A DNA stretch of 14,516 nucleotides from JALCLA01 sp965653565 (GCA_965653565.1 CBFHAI010000082.1:1-14516), one strand, 5' to 3'; shown: positions 6,245-13,291, counted from the stretch's first letter. Notes: generated by a model from the letters alone, not told the origin. A program made the numbers and translations.

Positions 6245-7885
6245 ATGAAGACGATCACCCCACTAGTTTACCTGCTGCTGGCCGTGGCGGCGTCCGCCGC
6301 CGGCGCCGCCGAGCGCGCCGACGATGCCCTGCTCGACCTGCTGCAAGGCGAATTCGCTTTGCAGGAAGGCGATGCGAAAGGCGCCGCGCGCGGCTATGTC
6401 GAAGCCGCCGAAGCCTCGAAAGACCCGGCCCTGGCCGAACGGGCGGCGCAGATCGCGATCGTGGCCGAGGATTTTCCGTCGGCCCAGCGCGCGCTCGATC
6501 GCTGGCGCAAGCTGCAGCCCGAAGCGCCCGGCCTGCTGATCGCGCAGGCGCGGCTGGCGCTGCGGCGCGCCGATCGCGTCGAAGCCGTGGCCGCACTCAA
6601 AAGCCTGCTGGCCGATGCCGAACAATGGCGCGGCGCGGTGCAGGCGTTGGCCTCGAGCGGGCAGTCGCCGATCCTGGCCGACGTGCTCACCGAACTGGTC
6701 GCCACCGACTCGCTGCCGAGCGAACTCGATGCCTGGATGGCGTTCGGCGGTCTGGCGCAACGCCTCGAACTCAAACCGCTCGGCGCGCAACTGGCCGAAC
6801 GCGCGGTGCAGCGCTTCCCGAACCAGCCGCGGGCCTGGCTCTGGCAGGCCGAGATCGCGCAACAGCGCGACGACAAGATCGCCGCGCGCGCCGCGATCGA
6901 AAAAGCCGTCGCGCTCGGCCCGCTCGACACCGCCACCCGGCTCGGCGTCGCCGCGCAACTCGACGCCTTGGGCGACTCGCGCGGCGCCGCGCTCGCGCTC
7001 GCCAGCGGCGAACAGGACGACACCACGCTCGCCGGCCGCGCCGCGTACCTGGCGCGCGCCAACGACAAGACCGCGCTCGACGAGTTGTATCGGCTGGCCG
7101 AACAGGATTCCGCCAAGGCCAGCGACGCGCGCCTGTATCTGCTCGGTCAATTGGCCGAACTGCTGGAAAAACCCGCACTCGCGCTGCAGTGGTACGGCCG
7201 CGTGCGCACCGGCTTGCAGCGCGACCAGTCGCAGCTGCGCATCGCAGTGCTGCTCGACAAGACCGAAAAGGTCGAAGAAGCGCTGACGCGGCTGCGCGAA
7301 CTGCAGTCGGGCGACAGCGAGTACGGCGAAGTGCTGCGCGATGCCTACCTGCTCGAAGCCGAACTGCTGCTGCGCCGGGAACGCAGCGAAGAGGCGCTCG
7401 ATGCCTACGAGCGCGGCCTGCGCATCTTCGAAGACGATCCGGAACTGATCTATGCGCGCGCGCTGGCCTACGAGCGGCTCGATCGCGTGCCCGAAGCCGA
7501 AGCCGATCTGCGCCGCCTGCTCGAACTGGATCCCGACAACGCCGATGCGATGAACGCGCTCGGCTACACGCTGGCCGATCGCACCGATCGTTTCGAGGAA
7601 GCCCTGAAGCTGATCCAGCGCGCACTCGAATTGCGTCCGGATACACCGGCCATCATCGACAGCCTGGGCTGGGTGCTGCATCGGCTCGGCCGCACCGAGG
7701 AAGCCTTGCCGTACTTGCGCCGCGCCTTCGAATTGCAGCGCGACGCCGAAGTGGCGGCGCATCTGGGCGAGGCCTTGTGGGAAAGCGGCGCGCAGGATGA
7801 AGCGCGCTCGATCTGGCGATTGGGCCGCGAAATCGATCCCGACAATCGCGCGCTCAAGCAAGCGATCGAGCGGCACGGTCAATGA
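6245..7885 (+). CDS. Secreted tetratricopeptide repeat protein, positional counterpart of LbcA
   Basis: 546 residues. Residues 1 to about 22 form a signal peptide: K2, hydrophobic core LVYLLLAVAASA, then an A-x-A site near AGAA. The rest is helical TPR repeats, clearest at about 355-540, including DNADAMNALGYTLADR and IDSLGWVLHRLGRTEEAL, hallmarks of this lolB-linked family. In Pseudomonas aeruginosa the gene between hemA and lolB encodes LbcA, an outer-membrane lipoprotein that partners the protease CtpA. Here there is no lipobox and no cysteine anywhere, so it is probably a soluble periplasmic protein. Function as a CtpA adaptor is inference. An in-frame ATG at 6188 would add 19 residues including the inverted repeat at 6195-6232; 6245 is preferred for the signal peptide. 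The stop overlaps lolB as ATGA. Confidence 0.85.
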   Translation: MKTITPLVYLLLAVAASAAGAAERADDALLDLLQGEFALQEGDAKGAARGYVEAAEASKDPALAERAAQIAIVAEDFPSAQRALDRWRKLQPEAPGLLIAQARLALRRADRVEAVAALKSLLADAEQWRGAVQALASSGQSPILADVLTELVATDSLPSELDAWMAFGGLAQRLELKPLGAQLAERAVQRFPNQPRAWLWQAEIAQQRDDKIAARAAIEKAVALGPLDTATRLGVAAQLDALGDSRGAALALASGEQDDTTLAGRAAYLARANDKTALDELYRLAEQDSAKASDARLYLLGQLAELLEKPALALQWYGRVRTGLQRDQSQLRIAVLLDKTEKVEEALTRLRELQSGDSEYGEVLRDAYLLEAELLLRRERSEEALDAYERGLRIFEDDPELIYARALAYERLDRVPEAEADLRRLLELDPDNADAMNALGYTLADRTDRFEEALKLIQRALELRPDTPAIIDSLGWVLHRLGRTEEALPYLRRAFELQRDAEVAAHLGEALWESGAQDEARSIWRLGREIDPDNRALKQAIERHGQ

Positions 7886-8529
7886 CGGTTTTCGACGTGG
7901 TTTCGCGCGCTGCGGCGCGGCGCCCGTTGCGCGCGCTCGTCATCGTCGCCGCCGGCGTGCTCGCGGCGTGTTCGTCGCCGCCGCGTCGCGATGTCGATGC
8001 CGATCTCGGTTCGCTCGATGCGCAGTTGCAGCGCGAACAAGTGCTGTCGTCGCAGACGCAGTGGTCGCTGGTCGGCAAGATCGCGGTGTCGGACGGACGT
8101 GACGGCGGTAGCGGGCGCATCGACTGGCAGCAGCATGGCGAGCGCTTCCGCATCGAAATCCGCGCGCCGGTGTCGCGCCAGACCTGGCGTCTGAGCGGCG
8201 GCCCCGACGGCGCCACGCTCGAAGGCCTCGATGGCGGCCCGCGCTCCGGGCCCGATGCCGAGGCCCTGCTGCGCGAAGCGGTGGGCTGGACCGTGCCGGT
8301 GGCCGACATGATCGCCTGGGCCCGCGGCGCGCGCGGCGCGGGCGCGGCCGAGATCGAATTCGGGCCGGAAGGCCTGCCGTCGCGGCTGCATCAGCGCGGC
8401 TGGACGGTCGAATACCGGGCCTGGGGCGAGGGCGAACCCTTGCTGCCGCGCAAAGTTTTCGCGACCTCCGGCGAACGTCGCGTGCGGTTGGTCGTGGAGC
8501 GCTGGGATGCCGGCCAACCGCGCGGCTGA
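7882..8529 (+). CDS. lolB: Outer-membrane lipoprotein receptor LolB
   Basis: 215 residues, near the 207 of E. coli LolB. LolB accepts lipoproteins from periplasmic LolA and inserts them into the inner leaflet of the outer membrane. It is itself a lipoprotein: residues 14-29 form a signal peptide with arginines before a hydrophobic core, and VLAAC (26-30) is the lipobox, so C30 would be lipidated and S31-S32 follow, suiting outer-membrane sorting. Downstream are WSLVGKIAV (61-69), GRIDWQ, and VGWTVPVADMIAWARG, which match the LolB half-barrel. Both ends are coupled: ATGA with the TPR gene and a 23-bp overlap with ispE. Identification rests on motif and on its known place beside ispE. Confidence 0.93.
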   Translation: MTVFDVVSRAAARRPLRALVIVAAGVLAACSSPPRRDVDADLGSLDAQLQREQVLSSQTQWSLVGKIAVSDGRDGGSGRIDWQQHGERFRIEIRAPVSRQTWRLSGGPDGATLEGLDGGPRSGPDAEALLREAVGWTVPVADMIAWARGARGAGAAEIEFGPEGLPSRLHQRGWTVEYRAWGEGEPLLPRKVFATSGERRVRLVVERWDAGQPRG

Positions 8530-9391
8530 CGGCTGGAGCGTCTGGCCGGCGCCGGCCAAGCTCAACCTGTTTTTGCACATCGTCGGCCGCCGCGCCGACG
8601 GCTATCACCGGCTGCAGTCGGTGTTCCAGTTGCTCGATTGGGGCGATGAGATCGCTCTGCGGTCGACCGCCGACGGCCGTATCGAACGGCTCGAAGGCCC
8701 GCCGGAGGTGTCGCCCGAATCGGATCTGTCGGTACGCGCCGCGCGGGCCTTGCAGCAGGCTGCCGGTACCTCGCAGGGCGCGCAGATCGCCGTCCGCAAG
8801 CAGATTCCGCAGGGTGGCGGTTTCGGTGGCGGCAGTTCGGACGCAGCCACGGTCCTGCTCGCTCTCGACAGGCTGTGGGGCACCGGGCTATCGATCGATG
8901 AGCTCGCTGCGATCGGGCTGAAACTGGGCGCCGACGTGCCCGTTTTCGTGCGCGGCCATAGCGCCTGGGCCGAGGGCGTAGGCGAGGAGCTGACGCCGAT
9001 CGAGCTCGGCGCGCGCTGCTATCTGCTGGTCGATCCGGGCGTTCACGTGCCGACCGCCGAATTGTTTCAAGCCCCTGATTTGACCCGCGATGCGCCGTCC
9101 GCGACAATATCGGACTTCGTTTCCGGAAAGTTGCACGGCAACGTGTTCGAGCCCGTGCTGCGTCGCCGCGTGCCTGCGGTGGATGCGGCGATGACCTGGC
9201 TGGAGCGCTACGGCCGCGCGCAACTCACCGGAACGGGGGGCGGATTGTTCGTCGCCTTCGACCGTCCCGAGCCTGCTCAGGCAGCGCTCGACGCACTGCC
9301 GCAAGGCTGGCGTGCGTGGCTGGCGAAGGGCGTGGATCGATCGCCGTTGCATGCAGCGCTGGCGGCCGAGGCCGGAGCGCGGAGTGGTTGA
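8507..9391 (+). CDS. ispE: 4-diphosphocytidyl-2-C-methyl-D-erythritol kinase
   Basis: 294 residues, a GHMP kinase of the MEP isoprenoid pathway that phosphorylates CDP-methylerythritol with ATP. The substrate segment PAPAKLNLFLHIVGRRADGYH occupies 14-34 with the catalytic Lys K18; the glycine-rich ATP loop GGGFGGGSSDAA is at 103-114; GADVPVF at 141-147 supplies the catalytic D143; GTGGGLF (about 243-249) is the third GHMP motif. The start at 8507 lies inside lolB, with a TGGAG site 7 nt upstream. Translation probably follows lolB on the same mRNA. The tRNA-Gln gene begins 13 bp after the stop. Confidence 0.97.
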   Translation: MPANRAADGWSVWPAPAKLNLFLHIVGRRADGYHRLQSVFQLLDWGDEIALRSTADGRIERLEGPPEVSPESDLSVRAARALQQAAGTSQGAQIAVRKQIPQGGGFGGGSSDAATVLLALDRLWGTGLSIDELAAIGLKLGADVPVFVRGHSAWAEGVGEELTPIELGARCYLLVDPGVHVPTAELFQAPDLTRDAPSATISDFVSGKLHGNVFEPVLRRRVPAVDAAMTWLERYGRAQLTGTGGGLFVAFDRPEPAQAALDALPQGWRAWLAKGVDRSPLHAALAAEAGARSG

Positions 9392-9404
9392 AGGTCAAGT
9401 TCGT

Positions 9405-9479
9405 TGGGGCGTCGCCAAGCGGTAAGGCAGCGGATTTTGATTCCGCCATACGCAGGTTCGAATCCTGCCGCCCCAGCCA
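9405..9479 (+). tRNA. tRNA-Gln (UUG)
   Basis: 75 nt including an encoded CCA at 9477-9479. The acceptor stem pairs TGGGGCG (9405-9411) with CGCCCCA (9469-9475), with U1-A72 as usual for bacterial tRNA-Gln. The anticodon stem GCGGA/TCCGC (9430-9434, 9442-9446) encloses TTTTGAT with anticodon TTG at 9437-9439. The T loop GTTCGAATC is present. Only 13 bp separate it from ispE and 59 bp from prs, so it is probably cut out of a transcript shared with protein genes. Confidence 0.97.
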
Positions 9480-9538
9480 GATAAAAGTCGAAAAACACTA
9501 TCCGTTCGGCGCCGTCCCGGCGTCCAAAAAGGTGCGAT

Positions 9539-10495
9539 GTGGAAAACGACGGACTTCTGGTTTTCACCGGCAACGCCAACCGGCCGCTCGCGCATGCGGT
9601 GTGCCGTGAGTTGGGAGTAAGGCCGGGCAAGGCGCTGGTGGGTCGATTCTCGGACGGCGAAGTGCAGGTCGAGATCGAAGAGAACGTGCGTCGGCAGGAA
9701 GTGTTCGTGATCCAGCCGACCTGCGCTCCCACCGCGGAAAATTTCATGGAATTGCTGGTGCTGATCGACGCGCTCAAGCGCGCGAGCGCGGCCAGCGTCA
9801 CCGCGGTGATGCCGTATTTCGGCTACGCAAGGCAGGATCGCCGCCCGCGTTCGGCGCGCGTGGCGATCACCGCCAAGGTGGCGGCGAAAATGATGGGTGC
9901 GGTGGGCACCGACCGGGTTCTGACGGTCGACCTGCACGCCGATCAGATCCAGGGTTTCTTCGATTTTCCGGTCGACAACGTTTACTCCTCGCCGCTCATG
10001 CTCGCCGACATCTGGCGCGAGCAGGGCACCGAGAATGTGATCGTGGTGTCGCCGGACGTGGGGGGCGTGGTGCGTGCGCGAGCGATCGCCAAGCGCCTGG
10101 ATGACGCGGAACTTGCGATCATCGACAAACGCCGCCCGAAGGCGAACGTGGCGACGGTGATGAACATCATCGGCGACGTGGCCGGCAAAACCTGCGTGCT
10201 GGTGGACGACATCGTCGACACCGCCGGCACCCTGTGTGCAGCCGCCGCGGCGCTGAAGGATCACGGCGCCAAGCGCGTGGTGGCGTACTGCACCCATCCG
10301 GTGCTGTCGGGCCCCGCGATCGCGAATCTCGAAGCCTCGCAGCTCGACCAACTGGTCGTCACCGACACGATTCCGTTGTCGGATGCGGCGCGGGCCTGCA
10401 ACAAGATCCGCCCGCTGAGCGTGGCGGAGTTGCTGGCGGAGACGATTCGGCGGATTGCGTTTGGCGAGTCGGTCAGTTCGTTGTACGTGGATTAG
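9539..10495 (+). CDS. prs: Ribose-phosphate pyrophosphokinase (PRPP synthetase)
   Basis: 318 residues, class I size. It makes PRPP from ribose 5-phosphate and ATP for purine, pyrimidine, NAD, histidine and tryptophan synthesis. Motifs: FSDGE (37-41), the flexible-loop sequence YARQDRRPRSAR (96-107), DLHADQIQGFF (131-141), SPDVGGVVRAR (171-181) and the PRPP loop VDDIVDTAGTL (222-232). The start is GTG at 9539, which aligns with other Prs proteins (MENDGLLVFTGNAN) and has an AAAAAGG site at 9526-9532. An ATG at 9537 overlaps it in another frame. Met-Thr positions in the core are ordinary; nothing is missing. A long-inverted-repeat element follows 9 bp after the stop. Confidence 0.97.
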   Translation: MENDGLLVFTGNANRPLAHAVCRELGVRPGKALVGRFSDGEVQVEIEENVRRQEVFVIQPTCAPTAENFMELLVLIDALKRASAASVTAVMPYFGYARQDRRPRSARVAITAKVAAKMMGAVGTDRVLTVDLHADQIQGFFDFPVDNVYSSPLMLADIWREQGTENVIVVSPDVGGVVRARAIAKRLDDAELAIIDKRRPKANVATVMNIIGDVAGKTCVLVDDIVDTAGTLCAAAAALKDHGAKRVVAYCTHPVLSGPAIANLEASQLDQLVVTDTIPLSDAARACNKIRPLSVAELLAETIRRIAFGESVSSLYVD

Positions 10496-10504
10496 TTTCG
10501 GAGC

Positions 10505-10634
10505 AGGGATTAGGGGCGAGTAGCGAGGGCGTACTTTTGTGCGTTTCGCGAGGTCCCGGTCGCTGGTCAAAGATTCGGTTGGGGGCGGGTGAGGAATCTC
10601 TTCGGAGCACCCTCACTACTCGCCCCTGACCCCT
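10505..10634. repeat. Long-inverted-repeat element, copy A
   Basis: A left arm at 10505-10529 faces a right arm at 10610-10634: 25 positions with two mismatches (10509/10630 and 10524/10615) and one G·T pair. The core AGGGGCGAGTAG (10512-10523) pairs perfectly with CTACTCGCCCCT (10616-10627). The 80-bp middle shows no open frame of note. A sister copy follows pth at 11993-12113. It is too small for a transposase, so a mobile miniature element, an RNA hairpin or a protein-binding repeat is possible. No U-tract follows, so it is not a standard terminator. Confidence 0.8.
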
Positions 10635-10636
10635 AC

Positions 10637-10681
10637 CACTCACTTGGTCGCGAGTGAGTGTTTCGATCGCCGCGAGGCGGT
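10637..10681 (+). promoter_or_regulatory. Structured leader of rplY: two stem-loops
   Basis: The first stem-loop pairs CACTCACT (10637-10644) with AGTGAGTG (10653-10660) perfectly around 8 nt and is followed by TTT. The second is ATCGCC-GCGA-GGCGGT (10666-10681), a 6-bp stem with one G·U pair closed by a GNRA tetraloop. Both lie just before the AAAAGG ribosome site (10691-10696). Autogenous translational control of rplY by L25 has been reported in E. coli, so a leader structure is plausible. The first hairpin could instead be a weak prs terminator. Confidence 0.4.
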
Positions 10682-10704
10682 TCATTTCTGAAAAGGCAAC
10701 ACCC

Positions 10705-11361
10705 ATGGCAACCCAACATGAAATCAAGGCCACCAACCGCAAGGACGAGGGGAAAGGTGCGAGCCGCCGCCTGCGTCGTGCGGCCAAGGTGCCGGCAATC
10801 GTCTACGGCGCGCACGCCGACCCGGTGAGCATCCAGCTCGAGCACAACGACGTCTACCTGGCGTCGCAGCACGAGTGGTTCTACTCGGCCATCCTCGATC
10901 TGAACCTCGAAGGCGCTACCCAGAAGGTGCTGCTGCGTGACATGCAGCGTCATCCGTTCAAGCCCACGATCATGCACATCGATTTCCAGCGCGTGTCGGA
11001 AAACGAAGCGATCCGCGTGTCGGTGCCGCTGCACTTCCTGAACCAGGAAAAATCGCCGGCCGGCAAGACCAGCGGCGTGGTGGTGATGCACGAGCTCAAC
11101 GAAGTGGAAATCAGCTGCCTGCCGCGCGATCTGCCGGAATTCATCGAAGTCGACCTGATCGACGTGAAGGAAGGCGACGTGCTGCATCTGTCGGATCTCA
11201 AACTGCCCAACGGCGTCGAGATTCCGGAGCTCAAGCTGGGCAAGGAACACGACGTCGCCGTCGTGATCGCGCGCCAGATCAAGGAAGAAGTCGAGCCGGC
11301 CGCCGATGCGGCGACGGCCGACGTGCCTGCCGTCAAGCAGGCCACGCCCGACAAGAAGTAA
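10705..11361 (+). CDS. rplY: 50S ribosomal protein L25 (long, Ctc/TL5 form)
   Basis: 218 residues, the two-domain long form rather than the 94-residue E. coli protein. Residues about 5-95 are the 5S-rRNA-binding beta-barrel (RKDEGKGASRRLRRAAKVPAIVYG-type opening, then HPFKPTIMHIDFQRV); about 96-190 are the TL5 C-terminal domain (VPLHFLNQE, LPRDLPEFIEVDL, GDVLHLSDLKLPNG). The last ~25 residues are a low-complexity A/D/E tail. The frame is open from 10654, but ATG 10705 fits the family (MATQHEIKATNR) and follows an AAAAGG site with 8-nt spacing. It lies between prs and pth as in Pseudomonas. Confidence 0.96.
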   Translation: MATQHEIKATNRKDEGKGASRRLRRAAKVPAIVYGAHADPVSIQLEHNDVYLASQHEWFYSAILDLNLEGATQKVLLRDMQRHPFKPTIMHIDFQRVSENEAIRVSVPLHFLNQEKSPAGKTSGVVVMHELNEVEISCLPRDLPEFIEVDLIDVKEGDVLHLSDLKLPNGVEIPELKLGKEHDVAVVIARQIKEEVEPAADAATADVPAVKQATPDKK

Positions 11362-11367
11362 TCGCGC

Positions 11368-11403
11368 GGCGCGCGCGCGCAGGTTCGCCTGCGCGTGCGT
11401 GCC
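11368..11403 (+). promoter_or_regulatory. 16-bp GC hairpin with TTCG loop between rplY and pth
   Basis: Positions 11368-11383 pair with 11388-11403 around TTCG: 16 pairs in a row, two of them G·U. The stem starts 6 bp after the rplY stop and ends 12 bp before the pth ATG. No T-run follows, so it does not look like an intrinsic terminator; it may slow RNase action, separate expression of the two genes or cause pausing. Alternating GC sequence makes part of the pairing easy by chance. Confidence 0.5.
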
Positions 11404-11415
11404 CGGCGACAGGGC

Positions 11416-11994
11416 ATGGAAGGTTTGCGCCTCATCGTCGGCCTCGGCAATCCCGGGGCCGAACACACGAGAACCCGGCACAATGCCGGGTTCTGGTTTC
11501 TGGACGCCCTGGCGTCCAAGCATGGCGCGCGTTTCGGCGCCGAGTCGAAGCTGCACGGCGAAACCGCGAAGATCACGCTCGCCGGCGGCCAGGTTTTCCT
11601 GCTCAAGCCGTCGACCTTCATGAACCGCAGCGGCCTGTCGGTGACGAGTGCGCTGCGCTATTTCAAGATCGAACCCGAACACATGCTCGTGGCGCACGAC
11701 GAACTCGATCTGCCGCCGGGAACGGCGCGATTGAAATTCGACGGCGGCCACGGCGGCCAGAACGGCCTGCGCGACATCGTGGCGCATCTTGGCCACGGCA
11801 AATTCCACCGCCTGCGCGTTGGCATCGGACATCCCGGCCACAAGGACCGCGTCACCCCGTGGGTACTCGGCCGCCCCGGCAAGGACGACGAGGCCGTGAT
11901 GCTGCGAGCGATCGACGATGCGCTGGATGTATTGCCGCTGGCGGCGGTTGGCGATTTCAATGAGGCGATGAAGCGGTTGCATACGCCGAGATAG
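11416..11994 (+). CDS. pth: Peptidyl-tRNA hydrolase
   Basis: 192 residues against 194 in E. coli. It cleaves peptidyl-tRNA released by drop-off and recycles the tRNA. Active-site residues are in place: N12 in LGNPG, H22 in TRHNAG, N70 in STFMNRSG and D95 in AHDELDLPPG; GGHGGQNGLRD follows at about 107-117. The frame could open at GTG 11395, but that codon sits in the hairpin stem at 11388-11403 and adds seven residues absent from the family, so ATG 11416 is preferred even though its AGGG (11411-11414) is too close for a good ribosome site. The stop TAG is also the first bases of the repeat element at 11993. Confidence 0.95.
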   Translation: MEGLRLIVGLGNPGAEHTRTRHNAGFWFLDALASKHGARFGAESKLHGETAKITLAGGQVFLLKPSTFMNRSGLSVTSALRYFKIEPEHMLVAHDELDLPPGTARLKFDGGHGGQNGLRDIVAHLGHGKFHRLRVGIGHPGHKDRVTPWVLGRPGKDDEAVMLRAIDDALDVLPLAAVGDFNEAMKRLHTPR

Positions 11995-12113
11995 GGACTA
12001 GGGGTTAGTAGCGAGGGCGCGCTGCACACGGCCGCGCGATTTGTCTGATGTTCGGGGCGCGGCGGTCGCCTCGAGATTCGATATTTCGCCCTCACTACTA
12101 ACCCCTAACCCCT
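11993..12113. repeat. Long-inverted-repeat element, copy B
   Basis: The left arm at 11993-12019 faces the right arm at 12087-12113. The core 12000-12019 pairs with 12087-12106 at 19 of 20 positions; the one mismatch (C12012 against A12094) is at the same place as C10524 against A10615 in copy A. Relative to copy A two adjacent pairs have changed together (C-G to T-A and G-C to T-A). The left arm begins within the pth stop codon. Downstream, 12100-12125 continues as imperfect CCCCTAA/CCCTGA units. Confidence 0.8.
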
Positions 12114-12150
12114 GACCCTAACCCCTTCGCTCCAAGGATTCTCCAGCACC

Positions 12151-13242
12151 ATGGGCATCAAATGCGGCATCGTCGGTCTGCCCAACGTCGGCAAATCGAC
12201 CCTCTTCAACGCGCTCACCAAGGCCGGTATCGCGGCGGCGAATTTCCCGTTCTGCACGATCGATCCGAACATCGGTGTGGTGCCGGTTCCCGATCCGCGG
12301 CTGGATGCGCTCGCCAAGATCGTCAAGCCGAACAAAGTGGTGCCCACGGCGGTGGAATTCGTCGATATTGCGGGCCTGGTCGCCGGTGCCAGCAAGGGCG
12401 AGGGCCTTGGCAACAAGTTCCTCGCCAACATCCGCGAAACCGATGCGATCGCGCACGTGGTGCGCTGCTTCGAGCATGGCGACATCATCCATGTGGCGGG
12501 CAAGGTCGATCCGATCGCCGACATCGAAACCATCGATACCGAACTGGCGCTCGCCGATCTGGAATCGGTGGAGAAAGCGCTCAATCGCTACGAGCGTTCG
12601 GCCAAGGCCGGCGACAAGGATGCGATCGCGCGGCGCGATGTGCTGCGCCCGGTGCGCGAGCATCTGAACCAGGGCAGGTCGGTGCGTTCGATGGGCCTGT
12701 CGGCCGACGAAAAGCTGCTGCTGCGCGAGTTGTTCCTGCTCACGCTCAAGCCGGTGATGTACGTCGCCAACGTCAAGGAAGACGGCTTCGAAAACAACCC
12801 GCATCTCGACCGCGTGCGCGAGCGTGCGATCGAGGAAGGCGCCGAAGTGGTGCCGGTGTGTGCCGCGATCGAAGAGGAAATGTCGCAGCTCGAAGATGCC
12901 GATCGCGATGTCTTCCTCGCCGATCTGGGGCTCGACGAGCCGGGCCTCAATCGCGTGATCCGCGCCGGCTACAAACTGCTCGGCCTGCAGACCTATTTCA
13001 CCGCCGGCGTGCAGGAAGTGCGCGCCTGGACCGTGTTCAAGGGTGCGCGCGCGCCGCAGGCCGCCGCCGTCATCCACACCGATTTCGAGCGCGGCTTCAT
13101 CCGCGCCGAAACCATCGCCTACGACGACTTCATCAAGTACAAGGGTGAAGCCGGTGCCAAGGAAGCCGGGCGGCTGCGCCTGGAAGGCAAGGAATACGTG
13201 GTGCAGGAAGGCGACGTGCTGCACTTCCGCTTCAACGTCTGA
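12151..13242 (+). CDS. ychF: Redox-regulated ATPase YchF (Obg/OLA1 family)
   Basis: 363 residues, identical to the usual length. YchF is a universally conserved P-loop NTPase of the Obg group that prefers ATP, binds ribosomes and affects stress responses. Motifs: Walker A GLPNVGKST (9-17), PFCTIDPN (33-40) as switch I, DIAGL (72-76) as G3, and NVKED (207-211) in place of the NKxD guanine motif, as expected for ATP specificity. A coiled-coil segment fills about 125-200 and the TGS domain the last ~85 residues, ending GDVLHFRFNV. The ATG at 12151 fits the family; AAGGA at 12134-12138 is rather far (12 nt). It follows pth as in most gammaproteobacteria, here with a repeat element in between. Confidence 0.97.
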   Translation: MGIKCGIVGLPNVGKSTLFNALTKAGIAAANFPFCTIDPNIGVVPVPDPRLDALAKIVKPNKVVPTAVEFVDIAGLVAGASKGEGLGNKFLANIRETDAIAHVVRCFEHGDIIHVAGKVDPIADIETIDTELALADLESVEKALNRYERSAKAGDKDAIARRDVLRPVREHLNQGRSVRSMGLSADEKLLLRELFLLTLKPVMYVANVKEDGFENNPHLDRVRERAIEEGAEVVPVCAAIEEEMSQLEDADRDVFLADLGLDEPGLNRVIRAGYKLLGLQTYFTAGVQEVRAWTVFKGARAPQAAAVIHTDFERGFIRAETIAYDDFIKYKGEAGAKEAGRLRLEGKEYVVQEGDVLHFRFNV

Positions 13243-13291
13243 TCGTTTCGCCTCGGTCACTTCGCCGTTAACCACTTCTGAGACCGCCGAC

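Noticed and set aside
6263..7882. Minus-strand frame of 539 codons opposite the TPR gene
   Set aside because: Q/F-rich repetitive product mirroring the TPR codons; typical antisense shadow.
9457..9485. Promoter for prs using TTCGAA as -35 and GATAAA as -10
   Set aside because: The -35 is the conserved T loop of tRNA-Gln and matches the consensus poorly; the position is explained by the tRNA.
9395..10570. Minus-strand frame of 391 codons opposite prs
   Set aside because: H/R-rich translation with no domain, opposite an unmistakable prs gene; part of it reads through tRNA-Gln.
10505..10634. Element A as an intrinsic terminator of prs
   Set aside because: The arms are 80 bp apart and no T-run follows either arm; the presence of a sister copy points to a repeat family.
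10633..11982. Minus-strand frame of 449 codons opposite rplY and pth
   Set aside because: It spans two well-identified genes and the hairpin between them; no family resemblance.
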